A stretch of DNA of 64,000 nt from Bradyrhizobium macuxiense (lineage in GTDB: Bacteria; Pseudomonadota; Alphaproteobacteria; Rhizobiales; Xanthobacteraceae): NCBI RefSeq assembly GCF_001542415.1, contig NZ_LNCU01000041.1, forward strand, positions 64,521 to 128,520, read 5' to 3'. The translations under genes and the position numbers were made by a program. How positions within the stretch are numbered: the stretch's first letter is position 1; each line of letters opens with the position of its first letter. The notes below the pieces were generated by a model. It made no database searches. It was not told the DNA's origin and saw only the letters and a program-made list of their open reading frames with translations. Of the stretch, positions 28,176 to 37,817 are shown piece by piece.

Positions 28176-28982
28176 CTACCCGTTGCCGCCTTCACTGCCG
28201 AACGCGCCGTGCCGGCCGATGCCGGACGCAAAGCGCATCGCGCCGGATAGCGTTTCGCCGGAGGCGATCACCTCGAGCCCGCCGCGCATCTCGTTCCTGA
28301 TCGCGTCTTCCTCCTCGAGATCCCATTGCCGCAGCGCCGACAGCCGGTCGGCGCGCATGCAGTTCTGCGGGAATTTTGCGATGTTCTTGGCGAGCGCGAT
28401 CGCATGCGCACGGGCTTCGCCCTTCGGCACCAGCCGGTTCGCTAGCCCCATGCGCTGCGCTTCGGGTCCGCCGACCGGGCGTCCGGTGAGGATCAGGTCG
28501 ATCGCCTGCGAATGGCCGATCAGCCGCGGCAGGCGGATGGTGCCGAGATCGATCAGCGGCACGCCGAAGCGGCGGCAGAAGATGCCGAAGGTTGCGTCTT
28601 CCGCGACCACGCGCATGTCGGCCCAGAGCGCGAGCTCCATGCCGCCGGCGACTGCAAAACCCTCGACCGCTGCGATCACCGGCTTTGACAATCGCAACCG
28701 GCTCGGCCCCATCGGCGCGATGGTGTTGTGGCCGCCGATCTCGCGCTTCTTGTTGGGATCGCCTGTGGCAACAGCCTTCAAATCCGCGCCGGCGCAGAAG
28801 TAGCCGCCGGTGCCGGTGAACACCGCGACCGATGCGCTGGCATCGGCGTCGAACGCCAGGAACGCGTCATACAGCTTGCGCGCGGTGGCGCCGTCGACAG
28901 CGTTGCGGCAATGCGGACGGTTGATCGAGATGATGGTGATGGCGCCATCGCGCTCGACAACCACGCTATCGGCCTCGGACAT
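28176..28982 (-). CDS. Enoyl-CoA hydratase/isomerase family protein
   Basis: A 268-aa crotonase-fold protein. Oxyanion-hole segments are GTGGYFCAGADLKAVATG near residue 56 and VEGFAVAGGMELALWADM near 105. It is cytoplasmic. The second catalytic Glu of classical hydratases is not at its usual place (RRFGVPLIDLGTIRLP), so it could catalyse another crotonase reaction. It is followed on the same strand by the MetX-like gene after 88 bases. Confidence 0.88.
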   Translation of the reverse strand: MSEADSVVVERDGAITIISINRPHCRNAVDGATARKLYDAFLAFDADASASVAVFTGTGGYFCAGADLKAVATGDPNKKREIGGHNTIAPMGPSRLRLSKPVIAAVEGFAVAGGMELALWADMRVVAEDATFGIFCRRFGVPLIDLGTIRLPRLIGHSQAIDLILTGRPVGGPEAQRMGLANRLVPKGEARAHAIALAKNIAKFPQNCMRADRLSALRQWDLEEEDAIRNEMRGGLEVIASGETLSGAMRFASGIGRHGAFGSEGGNG

Positions 28983-29071
28983 GGGGGCACTCCCTGATGC
29001 TTTTGTTCTGTCCGCAGAGTGACATCAGCAGTGAGGTTTGGGCAATCCCAGCGCCGTCATTGCGCGCGGAG

Positions 29072-29986
29072 CTAGACCTTCAGCTCGCTCCCCGTCACGC
29101 GCCTGTAAGCTTCGAGATAGCGCTTGCTCGTCGCGTCGACCACGCTTGCCGGCAGCGCTGGCGCGGGGGCGTCGCCGTTCCAGCGGCCGGCTTTGCGCTC
29201 GGCGTCGAGATAGTCGCGCAGCGGCTGCTTGTCGAAGCTCGGCTGCGGCTGGCCGGGCTTGTAGGCGTCGACCGCCCAGAAGCGCGAGGAGTCCGGCGTC
29301 ATCACCTCGTCGATCAGGATGATGCGGCCGTCCTGCTCGCGGCCGAATTCGAACTTGGTGTCGGCGATGATGATGCCGCGGGCGCGGCTGGTCTGCTCGC
29401 CATAGCCGTAGACGTCGCGCGCCATCTTCTCCAGCGTGGCCGCCACGTCGCTACCTACGATCTCGCGCACCTTCGCGACCGTGATGTTCTCGTCGTGGCC
29501 GGCCTCGGCCTTGGTCGCCGGGCTGAAGATCGCGGGTTCGAGCTTCTGGCTCTCGACGAGACCCGCGGGCAGCTTCTCGCCGGCGAGCGTGCCTTCGGCG
29601 GCATATTCCTTCCAGGCCGAGCCGGAGATGTAGCCGCGGATCACGCATTCGATCGGAAACACCGTGGTCCGCTTGCACAGCATCGCGCGACCCAGGATGT
29701 CGGCGCGATGGTCCTTCAGCGCGGGCACGGCGCGGATGATCTCGTCGGCATCGGCGCTGATCATGTGATGCGGCACGGTGCCTTCGAGCTGCCGGAACCA
29801 CCAGGCGCTGATCTGGGTCAGCACCGCGCCCTTCATCGGGATGGTCTCCGCCATCACCACGTCGAACGCCGAGATGCGGTCGGTGGTGAGCAGCAGCACG
29901 CGGTCGTCGCCGACGGCATAGATATCGCGCACCTTGCCGCGGCCGATCCGGGGCAGGGGCAAATCGCTTGATAGCATCGCGGTCAT
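29072..29986 (-). CDS. purC: Phosphoribosylaminoimidazole-succinocarboxamide synthase PurC
   Basis: A 304-aa purine-pathway enzyme joining CAIR and aspartate. It begins [20 protein letters not shown], with the ATP site [20 protein letters not shown] and the SAICAR signature [19 protein letters not shown] near residue 218. It is of the longer (about 300 aa) class found also in yeast, not the 240-aa form; rhizobia often hold both types. Start chosen at the ATG at 29986, where the family N-terminus begins. Confidence 0.93.
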   Translation of the reverse strand: MTAMLSSDLPLPRIGRGKVRDIYAVGDDRVLLLTTDRISAFDVVMAETIPMKGAVLTQISAWWFRQLEGTVPHHMISADADEIIRAVPALKDHRADILGRAMLCKRTTVFPIECVIRGYISGSAWKEYAAEGTLAGEKLPAGLVESQKLEPAIFSPATKAEAGHDENITVAKVREIVGSDVAATLEKMARDVYGYGEQTSRARGIIIADTKFEFGREQDGRIILIDEVMTPDSSRFWAVDAYKPGQPQPSFDKQPLRDYLDAERKAGRWNGDAPAPALPASVVDATSKRYLEAYRRVTGSELKV

Positions 29987-30063
29987 GGGCGTGGTCTTTC
30001 TGGCAAAAGCGGCCCGCCCGCGCTCGACACGCGGGCGGCAAGGAGACTGCTGCAGGAGATAGC

Positions 30064-30981
30064 TCACTCCGGCAGCGGAATGAACTCGTGTTCCTGCGGA
30101 ACCGCGGCGAAACGGCCGGTTTTCCAGTCCTGTTTGGCCTGCTCGATCCGCTCCTTGGAGGAGGAAACGAAATTCCACCAGATGTGGCGCGGGCCTTCCA
30201 GTGCGTCGCCGCCCAAAAACATCATCCTGGTCGGCTGCCGCGTCTTCACGGTGATGCGGTCGCCGGGCCGGAAGATCAGGAGCCGCGGTCCCTCGTAACG
30301 CTCATTGGCGATCTCGACCTCGCCGTCGACGATGTAGATCGCGCGCTCCTCGTGATCGGGATCGAGCGGCACGCTTGTGCCGGCCTTTGCCGTCACCTCG
30401 GTGTAGAACCACGGCGAGACCATGCTGACCGGCGAGGTGATGCCGAAGGCAGAGCCCGCGATCACCCGCGCGTTGAAGTCGCGCTCCGAGATCATCGGCA
30501 GGTCGCCGGCCGAGTAGTGCTGGAACGACGGCGCGATCTCTTCTTTACCGGCCGGCAGCGCGATCCAGCTTTGCAGCCCCAGCATCTTCTGCCCGTCGCG
30601 GCGCTGTACGTCTGGCGTGCGCTCGGAATGCGCGATGCCGCGGCCGGCGGTCATCAGGTTCATCGCGCCCGGCTCGATCTCCTGGACGTTGCCCTCGCTG
30701 TCGCGATGCATGATGCTGCCGTCGAACAGATAGGTGACGGTGGCGAGCCCGATATGCGGATGCGGCCGCACGTCCATGCCCTTGCCGGCGAGATACTGCA
30801 CCGGTCCGAAATGATCGAAGAAGATGAAGGGCCCGACCATCTGCCGCTTGCCGTGCGGCAACGCGCGGCGCACGGCAAAGCCGTCGCCGAGATCGCGGGT
30901 GCGCGGCACGATGACGAGATCCAGCGCATCGCAGGTCTTGGGATCGCCGAGTTCGGGATCGGTCGAGGGCATCCAGCTCAT
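30064..30981 (-). CDS. Pirin-family cupin protein
   Basis: A 305-aa bicupin. The N-terminal domain has the metal-site region [20 protein letters not shown] followed by HRDSEG near residue 72, and the middle has [12 protein letters not shown]. The second cupin (about 180-290) is less conserved. Some bacterial pirins act as quercetinases or as redox partners; here the arginine of the usual HPHRG is replaced by isoleucine (HPHIG). It lies 77 bases before purC, same strand. Confidence 0.88.
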   Translation of the reverse strand: MSWMPSTDPELGDPKTCDALDLVIVPRTRDLGDGFAVRRALPHGKRQMVGPFIFFDHFGPVQYLAGKGMDVRPHPHIGLATVTYLFDGSIMHRDSEGNVQEIEPGAMNLMTAGRGIAHSERTPDVQRRDGQKMLGLQSWIALPAGKEEIAPSFQHYSAGDLPMISERDFNARVIAGSAFGITSPVSMVSPWFYTEVTAKAGTSVPLDPDHEERAIYIVDGEVEIANERYEGPRLLIFRPGDRITVKTRQPTRMMFLGGDALEGPRHIWWNFVSSSKERIEQAKQDWKTGRFAAVPQEHEFIPLPE

Positions 30982-31022
30982 CGCAAAACTCCTTCTCTGG
31001 CGCGACGATCGTACTCTCTATC

Positions 31023-31153
31023 CGTCGTCCCGGCCAAGCGAAGCGCGAGCCGGGACCCATAACCCCAAATGCCTATTTTACGAAGGCTGCCGCCCCACCC
31101 CTGCGTACCAACAGATATTGGTGTTATGGGTCCCTGCTTTCGCAGGGACGACG
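31023..31153. repeat. Long palindromic intergenic repeat (CGTCGTCCCGG family)
   Basis: Ends CGTCGTCCCGGCCAAGCG and CGCAGGGACGACG, with internal CCGGGACCCATAA and TTATGGGTCCC arms that pair. It fills the divergent gap between pirin and the GNAT gene and leaves little room for promoters. No open frame is evident in it. Confidence 0.6.
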
Positions 31154-31214
31154 ATATACTTCTGGCGCGTGCACACACGTGATAACAGAGCAATCTTGGA
31201 AACTGGAGCGAGCG

Positions 31215-31790
31215 ATGGTTTCCCTGTTCAAGCCAGGTGCGAAGCTCTTGCAGGTCGACGGCCCCGCGATCGAGACCGCGCGCCTGATCCTGCGGCCGTG
31301 GCGCGCGTCCGACATCGCGGCGAACACGCTGATGCTGTCCGATCCCGAAACCGCGCGCTTCATCACGCCGAACCACAGACCGGTGACGTCGGAAATCAAT
31401 GGCTGGCGTAACGCGGCCGTGATCGCCGGGCACTGGGCGCTGCATGGCTTCGGCATGTTCGCGGTCGAGGACAAAGCCTCCGGCCGCTACATCGGCCGTG
31501 TCGGCCCCTATTATCCGCCGGGGTGGCCGGGCTTCGAGGTCGGCTGGGGTATCGCGAGGGACTATCGTGGTCGGGGCTATGCGGTGGAAGCGTCGCGCGC
31601 GGCGATCGACTGGGTGTTCGGAAATTTCACGCTCGACCGCATCATCCATTGCATCGATCCGGTCAACGTCGCCTCGCAGGCGGTGGCGCGGCGGCTGGGC
31701 GCCGTGAACGAAGGCCCGGGCGAACTTGAGGGCGACATCGTCGACATCTGGGTGACGACGCGTCAACGCTGGCGCCGCGATCCAGCTTGA
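31215..31790 (+). CDS. GNAT-family N-acetyltransferase (RimJ/RimL type)
   Basis: 191 aa. RimJ/RimL-like start of the fold IETARLILRPWRASDIAAN near residue 17; acetyl-CoA loop WGIARDYRGRGYAVEASRAA near 115; and NVASQAVARRLGAVNEG near 155. Start at the ATG at 31215, after GGAG with good spacing. The acceptor substrate is unknown. The AraC regulator gene follows after 53 bases on the same strand, but the two may be separate units. Confidence 0.87.
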   Translation: MVSLFKPGAKLLQVDGPAIETARLILRPWRASDIAANTLMLSDPETARFITPNHRPVTSEINGWRNAAVIAGHWALHGFGMFAVEDKASGRYIGRVGPYYPPGWPGFEVGWGIARDYRGRGYAVEASRAAIDWVFGNFTLDRIIHCIDPVNVASQAVARRLGAVNEGPGELEGDIVDIWVTTRQRWRRDPA

Positions 31791-31843
31791 AAAACGCCGC
31801 TTGAGCGACGATTGTTCGGCTGACCCGGAGGTCCTTTCGACTG

Positions 31844-32905
31844 ATGACATTGGCCGCAACCGAACTCTGCCTGCGCGCCGCCGCCGTGACGCTGCTGCTG
31901 GTGCTTGCGGCCTCGATGTTCGCGGATTTCCGCAAAGTGCTGGCGGGGCGGCTCGTGATTGCCTTCGCGCTCGGCGCGGCCGCGCATGCGGTGACCGCGT
32001 CGATCGGCGCAGGGGAGCCGATCTCGGTTTGGCACGCGCCGCTGATCGCGCTCGCCACCGGCGACATCGTGGTGTTCTGGCTGTTCACCCGCGCGCTGTT
32101 TGATGACGCCTTCGTCCTGCGCTGGTGGCACGGCCTGATCTGGATCGCGGTGGTGGCGTTCAGCTTTGTCAATTGCATGTGGATCGCGCCCGGCGGCCAC
32201 GCGCAGGCAGCGATTACCACGGTCAATTTGCTGGGGCTCGTCTTCATCGCGCTTGCCGTGGGGCAGACCATCGGATCATGGTCGGCGGATCTGGTCGAGC
32301 GTCGCCGCCGTGTCCGCGTCTTCATCGTCGCTGCGTCAGCGCTGTACGGCGGAATGAACGCGCTGCTGCAGATCGCGTATGCCGGCAGCCGCGTGACCGT
32401 GGAGTGGGCCAACCTGCTCAACGCGGCCATGCTCGCCGCCATCGTCGCGGCCATTACCTGGACGATGATGCGCGTCGATGGCGCCGACCTGTTCGCCGCG
32501 CCGGTCGAGCCGGTGGTCGCCAACGCGCCGCCGGCCGCAGCGGAGGACGCGGCGGACCAGAAGCTGGTCGATGGCTTGATGCGGCTGATGGCGGACGAGC
32601 GCATCTACCGCCATGACAACATCACCATCGGAACGCTGGCGACGCGGCTCAAGATCCCGGAATACCGCCTGCGCCGGCTGATCAATCAGCGGCTCGGCTA
32701 TCGCAATTTCAACGTCTTCCTCAACAACCACCGGATCGAGGAAGCCAAGGTGGCGCTCGCCGATCCCACGCAGGCCGAAGTCCCGGTCATCACCATCGCC
32801 ATGGACGCCGGCTTCCAGTCACTCGGCCCCTTCAACCGCGCCTTCAAGGCGACGACGGGCGTGACGCCGACGGAATACCGGCGGCTGAAGGCGAGCGTGG
32901 TGTGA
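31844..32905 (+). CDS. Membrane-anchored AraC-family transcriptional regulator
   Basis: 353 aa. The N-terminal 210 residues contain six or seven hydrophobic helices (for example AAAVTLLLVLAASMF and LLNAAMLAAIVAAITWTMM), and the C-terminal 110 residues are a two-helix AraC DNA-binding domain (ITIGTLATRLKIPEYRLRRL, then MDAGFQSLGPFNRAFKATTG and VTPTEYRR). It is a one-component membrane regulator. It is followed after a repeat-filled gap by a secreted serine hydrolase on the same strand, a recurring pairing that suggests control of that gene. Confidence 0.9.
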   Translation: MTLAATELCLRAAAVTLLLVLAASMFADFRKVLAGRLVIAFALGAAAHAVTASIGAGEPISVWHAPLIALATGDIVVFWLFTRALFDDAFVLRWWHGLIWIAVVAFSFVNCMWIAPGGHAQAAITTVNLLGLVFIALAVGQTIGSWSADLVERRRRVRVFIVAASALYGGMNALLQIAYAGSRVTVEWANLLNAAMLAAIVAAITWTMMRVDGADLFAAPVEPVVANAPPAAAEDAADQKLVDGLMRLMADERIYRHDNITIGTLATRLKIPEYRLRRLINQRLGYRNFNVFLNNHRIEEAKVALADPTQAEVPVITIAMDAGFQSLGPFNRAFKATTGVTPTEYRRLKASVV

Positions 32906-32910
32906 TTCTT

Positions 32911-33049
32911 CTCCCTCTCCCGCTAGCGGGGGAGGGCCGGGGTGGGGGTGTTTCAGCGAAGTACGCACTCTCATTTTGGGGAGAGAGCCCCCACCCGGAT
33001 CGCATCGTTCGATGCGATCCGACCTCCCCCGCAAGCGGGAGAGGTGAAG
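32911..33049. repeat. Palindromic intergenic repeat (CTCCCTCTCCCGC family)
   Basis: It begins CTCCCTCTCCCGCTAGCGGG and ends CCCGCAAGCGGGAGAGGTG, with an inner arm pair CGGATCGCATCG/CGATGCGATCCG. It occupies half of the 305-base gap between the AraC gene and the serine hydrolase. Shorter relatives are near 12632 and 47802. The remainder of the gap holds no recognisable feature. Confidence 0.6.
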
Positions 33050-33210
33050 CGAGGTCGCGGCAGCGGCCATTGTAATCACACAACAATTCCAGAATCGGCG
33101 AGTCCGCCTCAATCCTCGGCCAGCCCGACTTCCAAATCCGGCGAGCGTCCCCGCGCCGCATCCGGCTTCATCCCCGCCACGCACTCATCGCGCCATGCCG
33201 GAGGATCACC

Positions 33211-34638
33211 GTGACCCGTCGAAAGCTCATTCTCACCCTTGCCGCCACATCAGCGCTCAGCGCGCTAGTCTTCTCCGCTGCCCGCGCCCGCGACGTGCCC
33301 AAGGTTGCGACCGGGTTTGTCGTCGGCATCCTCTGTTCCGAAACCTTCGTGACCGGGCTCGACCCGGCGCGCAATTTCTCCGAGACCACGGAGGCGATGC
33401 CGGGCGTCGGCCTGATCACCTGGGCGATGAACTATCAGGTCGATCGCGTCACCAAAGATGTCACCGTGACGCTGTTCGGCCTCGGCCGCAGCCATGCGGT
33501 CTATCGCGAAGGAATGGGCTGCACTCTCGATCACGGCGAGGCGTTCGCCGACGGACCGCTGCCGCCGGCGACGCCGCAAGCCGCGTCGCTGCCCGAGATC
33601 GCGGGGCCGTCGCTCGTGGCGCCGCAGAGCCCGCAACTCGCCGCCGCGCTCGACCGCGCTTTCGCCGAGCCGGCGCAGCCGCCGTTCCGCCGCACCCGTG
33701 CGATCGTGGTGATGAAGGACGGCCACATCGTCGCCGAACGCTACGCCGACGGCATCGGCATCGAGACGCCGCTGCTCGGATTCTCCGCGACCAAGTCGGT
33801 GATCTCGGCGTTGATCGGAATTCTGGTCCGCGACGGAAAGCTGACGCGCGATCAGCCGGTCCCGATCGCAGCCTGGCAGAACCCGGATGATCCGCGCCAC
33901 GCGATCACGGTCGATCAGTTGTTGCGCCACACCGCGGGGCTGGCGCTCGGCAGTTCGCTGCAGGCCTCGCTGGCGTCGGCGCTCGAGCCGGTCAACCGGA
34001 TGCAGTTCACGGAAACGGACATGGCCGCCTTTGCCGAGAGCTTCCCGCTGGAGAGCACGCCCGGCCAGGTCTGGAATTACCACGACGGCAACTACATCAT
34101 TCTCTCGCACCTGATCCGCAATGCGGCCGGCGGGCATGCGGCCGATGTCATGCGCTTTGCGCGCCGCGAGCTGTTCGGCCCGCTCGGCATGCGCAATGTC
34201 GTGCTGCCGTTCGACGGCGTCGGAACGCCGGAGGGAGGGAGCCAGATGATGGCGAGTGCGCGCGACTGGGCGCGCTTCGGCCAGCTCTATCTCAACGACG
34301 GCATGGCCGGCGGCAAGCGCATCCTGCCCGAGGGCTGGGTGAACTACGCCGCGTCACCGACGCGGAATGCGTGGGTCGGCTATGGCGCCGGCTTCTGGAC
34401 CAATCGCGGCTACAGCTACGGCGCCAGCTATCGCGTCGAGCACGGCTGGCCGCGCGACGCCTTCTTCGCCAAGGGCACGATCGGGCAATACGTTGTTATC
34501 GTGCCGTCCGAGCATCTCGTCATCGTCCGTCTCGGCCGCTCGCCCAACGCGCCGCCGAATGTCGACGGCGTGTTCGATCTGGTCCGCGATGTCGTCGCGG
34601 CGACCTCAGGCAAGGCGCAGCTCGCGGGCGGGAATTGA
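33211..34638 (+). CDS. Secreted beta-lactamase-family serine hydrolase
   Basis: 475 aa. A signal peptide (TRRKLILTLAATSALSALVF, then AARA) directs export. The class C fold shows SxxK in GFSATKSVISALIG near residue 195, the YxN-type motif in WNYHDGNYI near 292, and a late HGWPRDAFFAKGTIGQYVV in place of the KTG box. The first 100 residues form an extra conserved N-terminal portion. It is likely an esterase or peptidase acting on cell-wall or external substrates. It is probably regulated by the preceding AraC protein. Confidence 0.88.
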   Translation: MTRRKLILTLAATSALSALVFSAARARDVPKVATGFVVGILCSETFVTGLDPARNFSETTEAMPGVGLITWAMNYQVDRVTKDVTVTLFGLGRSHAVYREGMGCTLDHGEAFADGPLPPATPQAASLPEIAGPSLVAPQSPQLAAALDRAFAEPAQPPFRRTRAIVVMKDGHIVAERYADGIGIETPLLGFSATKSVISALIGILVRDGKLTRDQPVPIAAWQNPDDPRHAITVDQLLRHTAGLALGSSLQASLASALEPVNRMQFTETDMAAFAESFPLESTPGQVWNYHDGNYIILSHLIRNAAGGHAADVMRFARRELFGPLGMRNVVLPFDGVGTPEGGSQMMASARDWARFGQLYLNDGMAGGKRILPEGWVNYAASPTRNAWVGYGAGFWTNRGYSYGASYRVEHGWPRDAFFAKGTIGQYVVIVPSEHLVIVRLGRSPNAPPNVDGVFDLVRDVVAATSGKAQLAGGN

Positions 34639-34746
34639 AAGTGCGTGTGAGCGAGCGCACCCGCGACACCATTCCCGTCATTCCGGGGCGATGCGACGGC
34701 ATCGAACCCGGAATCTCGACATCCCAACTGTCATCGCCCGGCTTGA

Positions 34747-36166
34747 CCCTACGAGATTCACACATCTCGGCGGAGTTTCCAGCCATGAAGCATGGCTTTG
34801 AGGGATTGGAGGCCTTGCATCATGACAATGGGTCCCGGTTTTCCGTAGTAGCCGGTCCATCCGCCAAGCCGGGCACACACCCAACTGGCATATGCCAACG
34901 ACCCTTTGGGATGAGGGTTCTTCTGTTTCTCGGTTTTGCCTTCGAGGGTTTGACAAATCGCCTCCAGCGCTGGCTGATCCTCGGGATCGAGCGCGTCCTG
35001 CAGCGGGCGCCCGGCCACGCCATCGCGCTCGCGCACCATCTGCAGCACTTGAATGGCCGCGATCAGCGTCGCGGTGGTCAAGTTCTCGAATGGTCCATCC
35101 TCGGCGACACGCACCGCTTCGATGTCAAAGCCTTTGGTTTTCATAACGCGGAACACTTGCTCGATGGTCCAGCGCTGGCGATAGAAGCCCGTGATCCGAC
35201 ATGCATCCGCGAGCGTGGTCACGGTATGTGTTGTCAGTAGTCGCCAATGCACCGGCGTTACTGCGTCGGGCGGATCGATCTCACGCGCTTCGACCAAGGT
35301 GAGTGTGACATTCTTCGGCAGTTTTGCCGCCTCGGCAGGATGGTTACGTTTCGGCCGCACCAGGGTGACCTTGCGCGCGCGCAGCGCCAGTACCGCCTGC
35401 CGGGCGGGTCGGCCCGGATTGGCCGGCAAATCGATCGTCTCGCGGCCCAGTTCGGCGATGCCCTCCGTGCAGCCATAGAGCATGCCTCCACCTTCCAGCA
35501 CGCGATCATGATGGGCGCGGATCAGCAGTTCCGTCTCAACGGGACGGCAGGCGAATTCCTCATAGATATCGCCTTCCCGATCGGCGACGACGGTCACGCA
35601 GGCCGCTCCGGCCGCGACCAGGCTGGCCGCTGTATTTGTCGCGTTAAGCCAACGGCTGCTCTCTTTTTCAGCGAAAGGCCGTTTTTTGCAGAGATGCTTC
35701 TTGCCGCCAACGTGATTGAGGAACACCGCATCGACAAGTCCGAGCAGTCCGCCATCGTGGGCGTCTACCGCGATCATTGGATGCAAGTTCAAACTGCGCT
35801 GCTTGCCGTCGTCGCGCAGGGTCGTCGTGTCCTGGATCGCCAGGATGTGACGCCCCTTGACCAGCCCAGCGGTGCGCGCGCGAGCGGTCGCGACCATTTC
35901 TTCCGGTCTCACACGCGGATTACGCAAGAAGCGCGTAATACGCATCTCGCCGGCGCGATTGCCACCCACGCGACGTACGCTGATGCCGGATTGGCCGACA
36001 CTGACCAAACCGGCCAGCAAACCAGCTCCCCTTTTTCCAGGCGCCGGTCGCCGAACCGTCCCAAACTGCCTGCCATCCTCTGCCCCCCTTACGTTGCGGG
36101 ACCATCATCGATTCAGAGAATGGAGGCCGCCGCAAGAGGGCTGGGAGATGTGTGCATATCGTAGGG
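34747..36166 (-). mobile_element. IS4-family insertion sequence, about 1.42 kb
   Basis: Terminal inverted repeats at 34747-34768 and 36145-36166 match at 20 of 22 positions: both contain CCCTACGA and CACACATCTC, with mismatches only between these blocks. They enclose one transposase gene read on the minus strand, whose stop codon lies inside the left repeat. No clear target-site duplication is seen next to the ends. It is the only IS recognised in this window. Confidence 0.85.
34758..36076 (-). pseudogene. IS4-family transposase with a frame break near the N-terminus
   Basis: The main frame (34758-36020 and upstream in frame to about 36104) encodes an IS4 DDE transposase: first Asp in LAIQDTTTL, second in VTVVADREGDIYEEF, and the YREK signature in FYRQRWTIEQVFRVMKTKG. 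The typical N-terminal motif RFGDRRLEK is read from the ATG at 36076 in a different frame, and joining it to the main frame (RGAGLLAGLVSVGQ) needs a -1 shift at the run of five A and four G around 36028-36036. This is either a one-base loss or programmed slippage. Without the shift, translation would need a TTG at 36020. Confidence 0.75.
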
Positions 36167-36312
36167 CTCGTCCGGGCGATGACGCCGGTTGCTTGGCGAT
36201 TGAATGCGAAACCAGCCGCTCTCATAGCCATGACCGTGGAAATGATCGAGCGAGAAACCGATCCGCGTCGTCCTGCCATTTCGTCAGGACGACGATTGTG
36301 AATCCGTCGTTC

Positions 36313-37683
36313 CTACTGCCGCCCGAGCTGCGTCGCCTTCTCGACGCGGTCGAAACGCTCCAGCGTCAGGATGGCATCGGCGAGCTGGTCGGCGCGCTTG
36401 TCGAGTACCGGGCGGGCCAGCGTCAGGAATTTCTGCTGCATGGCCTGCGCGTCGGGAAACGAGGTCGGCTCGCCGGACGGATCGGCGTAGAGGCGCTCAT
36501 GGATGCCGTCGTCGGTGGTGATGGAGACGCGGGCGCCGAACGGGTGGGTGCGGCCGATCTCGAGGCGGTCGTCCTGCACCACGTCGAACTTGTCGGCGAG
36601 CGTGTCGATCGCCTTGTCGCCGAGCCGGTCGTAATCATCCCAGCCGAAGTGGCCCTGGTCGAGCGCGATCGCGCCGGTGAAGAACATCGAAAACTGGCCG
36701 CCGACGATCGAGGTCGGGTGGCGCTTGGTGGCGGCGTCGCCGGTCAGCGTGATGCCGTTGCGGTGCAGGCCGATCTCGACCTTCCTGATCTGGGCCGGCG
36801 TCAGATTGTGCTCGCGGCGCATCGCGATCAGCGCGTCGATCGCAGCGTGGGTGTAGCGGCAGCTCGGATAGGGCTTCACGCCGATCTTCATTGTCTCGTA
36901 GGTGTTGCCGAGGCCGGCGACGGCCTTGTCCGGATGCGCATCGTCGCTGTAGCCGACCAAGAGGCCGTGCTTGCCCTCGACCGACTCGCTCGAGCCGACG
37001 AAGTCGTTGCGCGCCAGGGTGGCTGCGATCACGCCGTTCATCGCGGCGGCGCCGACCTGATAGCGCTTGTTCCAGGCGCCGTTGACCAGGAACTGCAGCG
37101 AGCCCGCGGCCTGGCTGCCCGAGACGCCGAACGCCGAGACGATCTGCTCCTTGGACAGGCCGAACAGCTTGGCCGCTGCCGCTGCGGCGCCGTAAGTGCC
37201 GGCGGTCGCGGTCGGGTGGAAGCCGCGGGCGTAATGCGAGGTCGGGTCGAGCGCGTTGCCGAGCCGGCAGCACACCTCATAGCCCGCGACGATCGCGGTC
37301 AGCACGTCGCGGCCGGACGCGCCGACCATCTCGCCGACCGCAAAGGCGGCGGGCACCACCGGCGCGCTCGGATGCAGCGAGGAATCGGCATGGGTGTCGT
37401 CGAAATCGAGCGAATGGCCGAGCGCGCCGTTGAGCAGGGCAGCAACCGCCGGGGTCCAGGTCTTGGTATCGCCGAACACGGTGGACTCGCCCTTGCCGTC
37501 CAGCGCCAGCGCTTCCAGCATCTTCATCAGCGACGGCGTCGATTCCGCATCGCGGCGGGCGCGGATGGTACTGCCGAGGAAATCCAGCGTGAGGACCTTG
37601 GCACGCTCCAGCACCTCGGGCGGGATATCCTGATATTTCAGGTCGGCGACATAGGCGGCGAGCGTTGCGGTTTCGTGGGCCAT
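36313..37683 (-). CDS. MmgE/PrpD-family protein
   Basis: 456 aa, the normal length for this fold, which includes 2-methylcitrate dehydratase and cis-aconitate decarboxylase. Landmarks: LDFLGSTIRARRDAE near residue 33, HSLDFDDTHADSSLHPSAPV near 92, SGSQAAGSLQFLVNGAWNKR near 188 and a lid domain with KPYPSCRYTHAAIDAL near 272. It is cytoplasmic. No propionate genes are near, so the substrate is not assigned. It lies on the minus strand, with the IS downstream of it. Confidence 0.9.
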   Translation of the reverse strand: MAHETATLAAYVADLKYQDIPPEVLERAKVLTLDFLGSTIRARRDAESTPSLMKMLEALALDGKGESTVFGDTKTWTPAVAALLNGALGHSLDFDDTHADSSLHPSAPVVPAAFAVGEMVGASGRDVLTAIVAGYEVCCRLGNALDPTSHYARGFHPTATAGTYGAAAAAAKLFGLSKEQIVSAFGVSGSQAAGSLQFLVNGAWNKRYQVGAAAMNGVIAATLARNDFVGSSESVEGKHGLLVGYSDDAHPDKAVAGLGNTYETMKIGVKPYPSCRYTHAAIDALIAMRREHNLTPAQIRKVEIGLHRNGITLTGDAATKRHPTSIVGGQFSMFFTGAIALDQGHFGWDDYDRLGDKAIDTLADKFDVVQDDRLEIGRTHPFGARVSITTDDGIHERLYADPSGEPTSFPDAQAMQQKFLTLARPVLDKRADQLADAILTLERFDRVEKATQLGRQ

Positions 37684-37817
37684 CGTGTTTCCTCAATCTT
37701 GCGGCGCAAGGGTAGGCGGGGCGGTTTGGCCTTTCAAGCCGCCGTGCCGCCTGCGGGCAGCAGCCATGCTGGAAGTGACTTAACACGAACGTCGGCATTG
37801 ATTCCGGATCGCGGCGC

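Larger units (their letters stand above)
34730..36183. repeat. Split palindromic repeat flanking the IS element
   Basis: GTCATCGCCCGG at 34730-34741 and its exact complement CCGGGCGATGAC at 36172-36183 lie just outside the insertion sequence ends. Together with CTTGA on one side and CTCGT on the other, they look like the two arms of one REP-like hairpin separated by the insertion. They could instead be outer parts of the element's terminal repeat; the five unmatched bases between arm and inner repeat argue against that. Confidence 0.5.

Noticed and set aside
27041-28231. A metX/SAM-riboswitch arrangement at the MetX-like gene
   Set aside because: The leader holds only a GC-rich hairpin with no conserved SAM-riboswitch core, and the nucleophile elbow differs from classic MetX.
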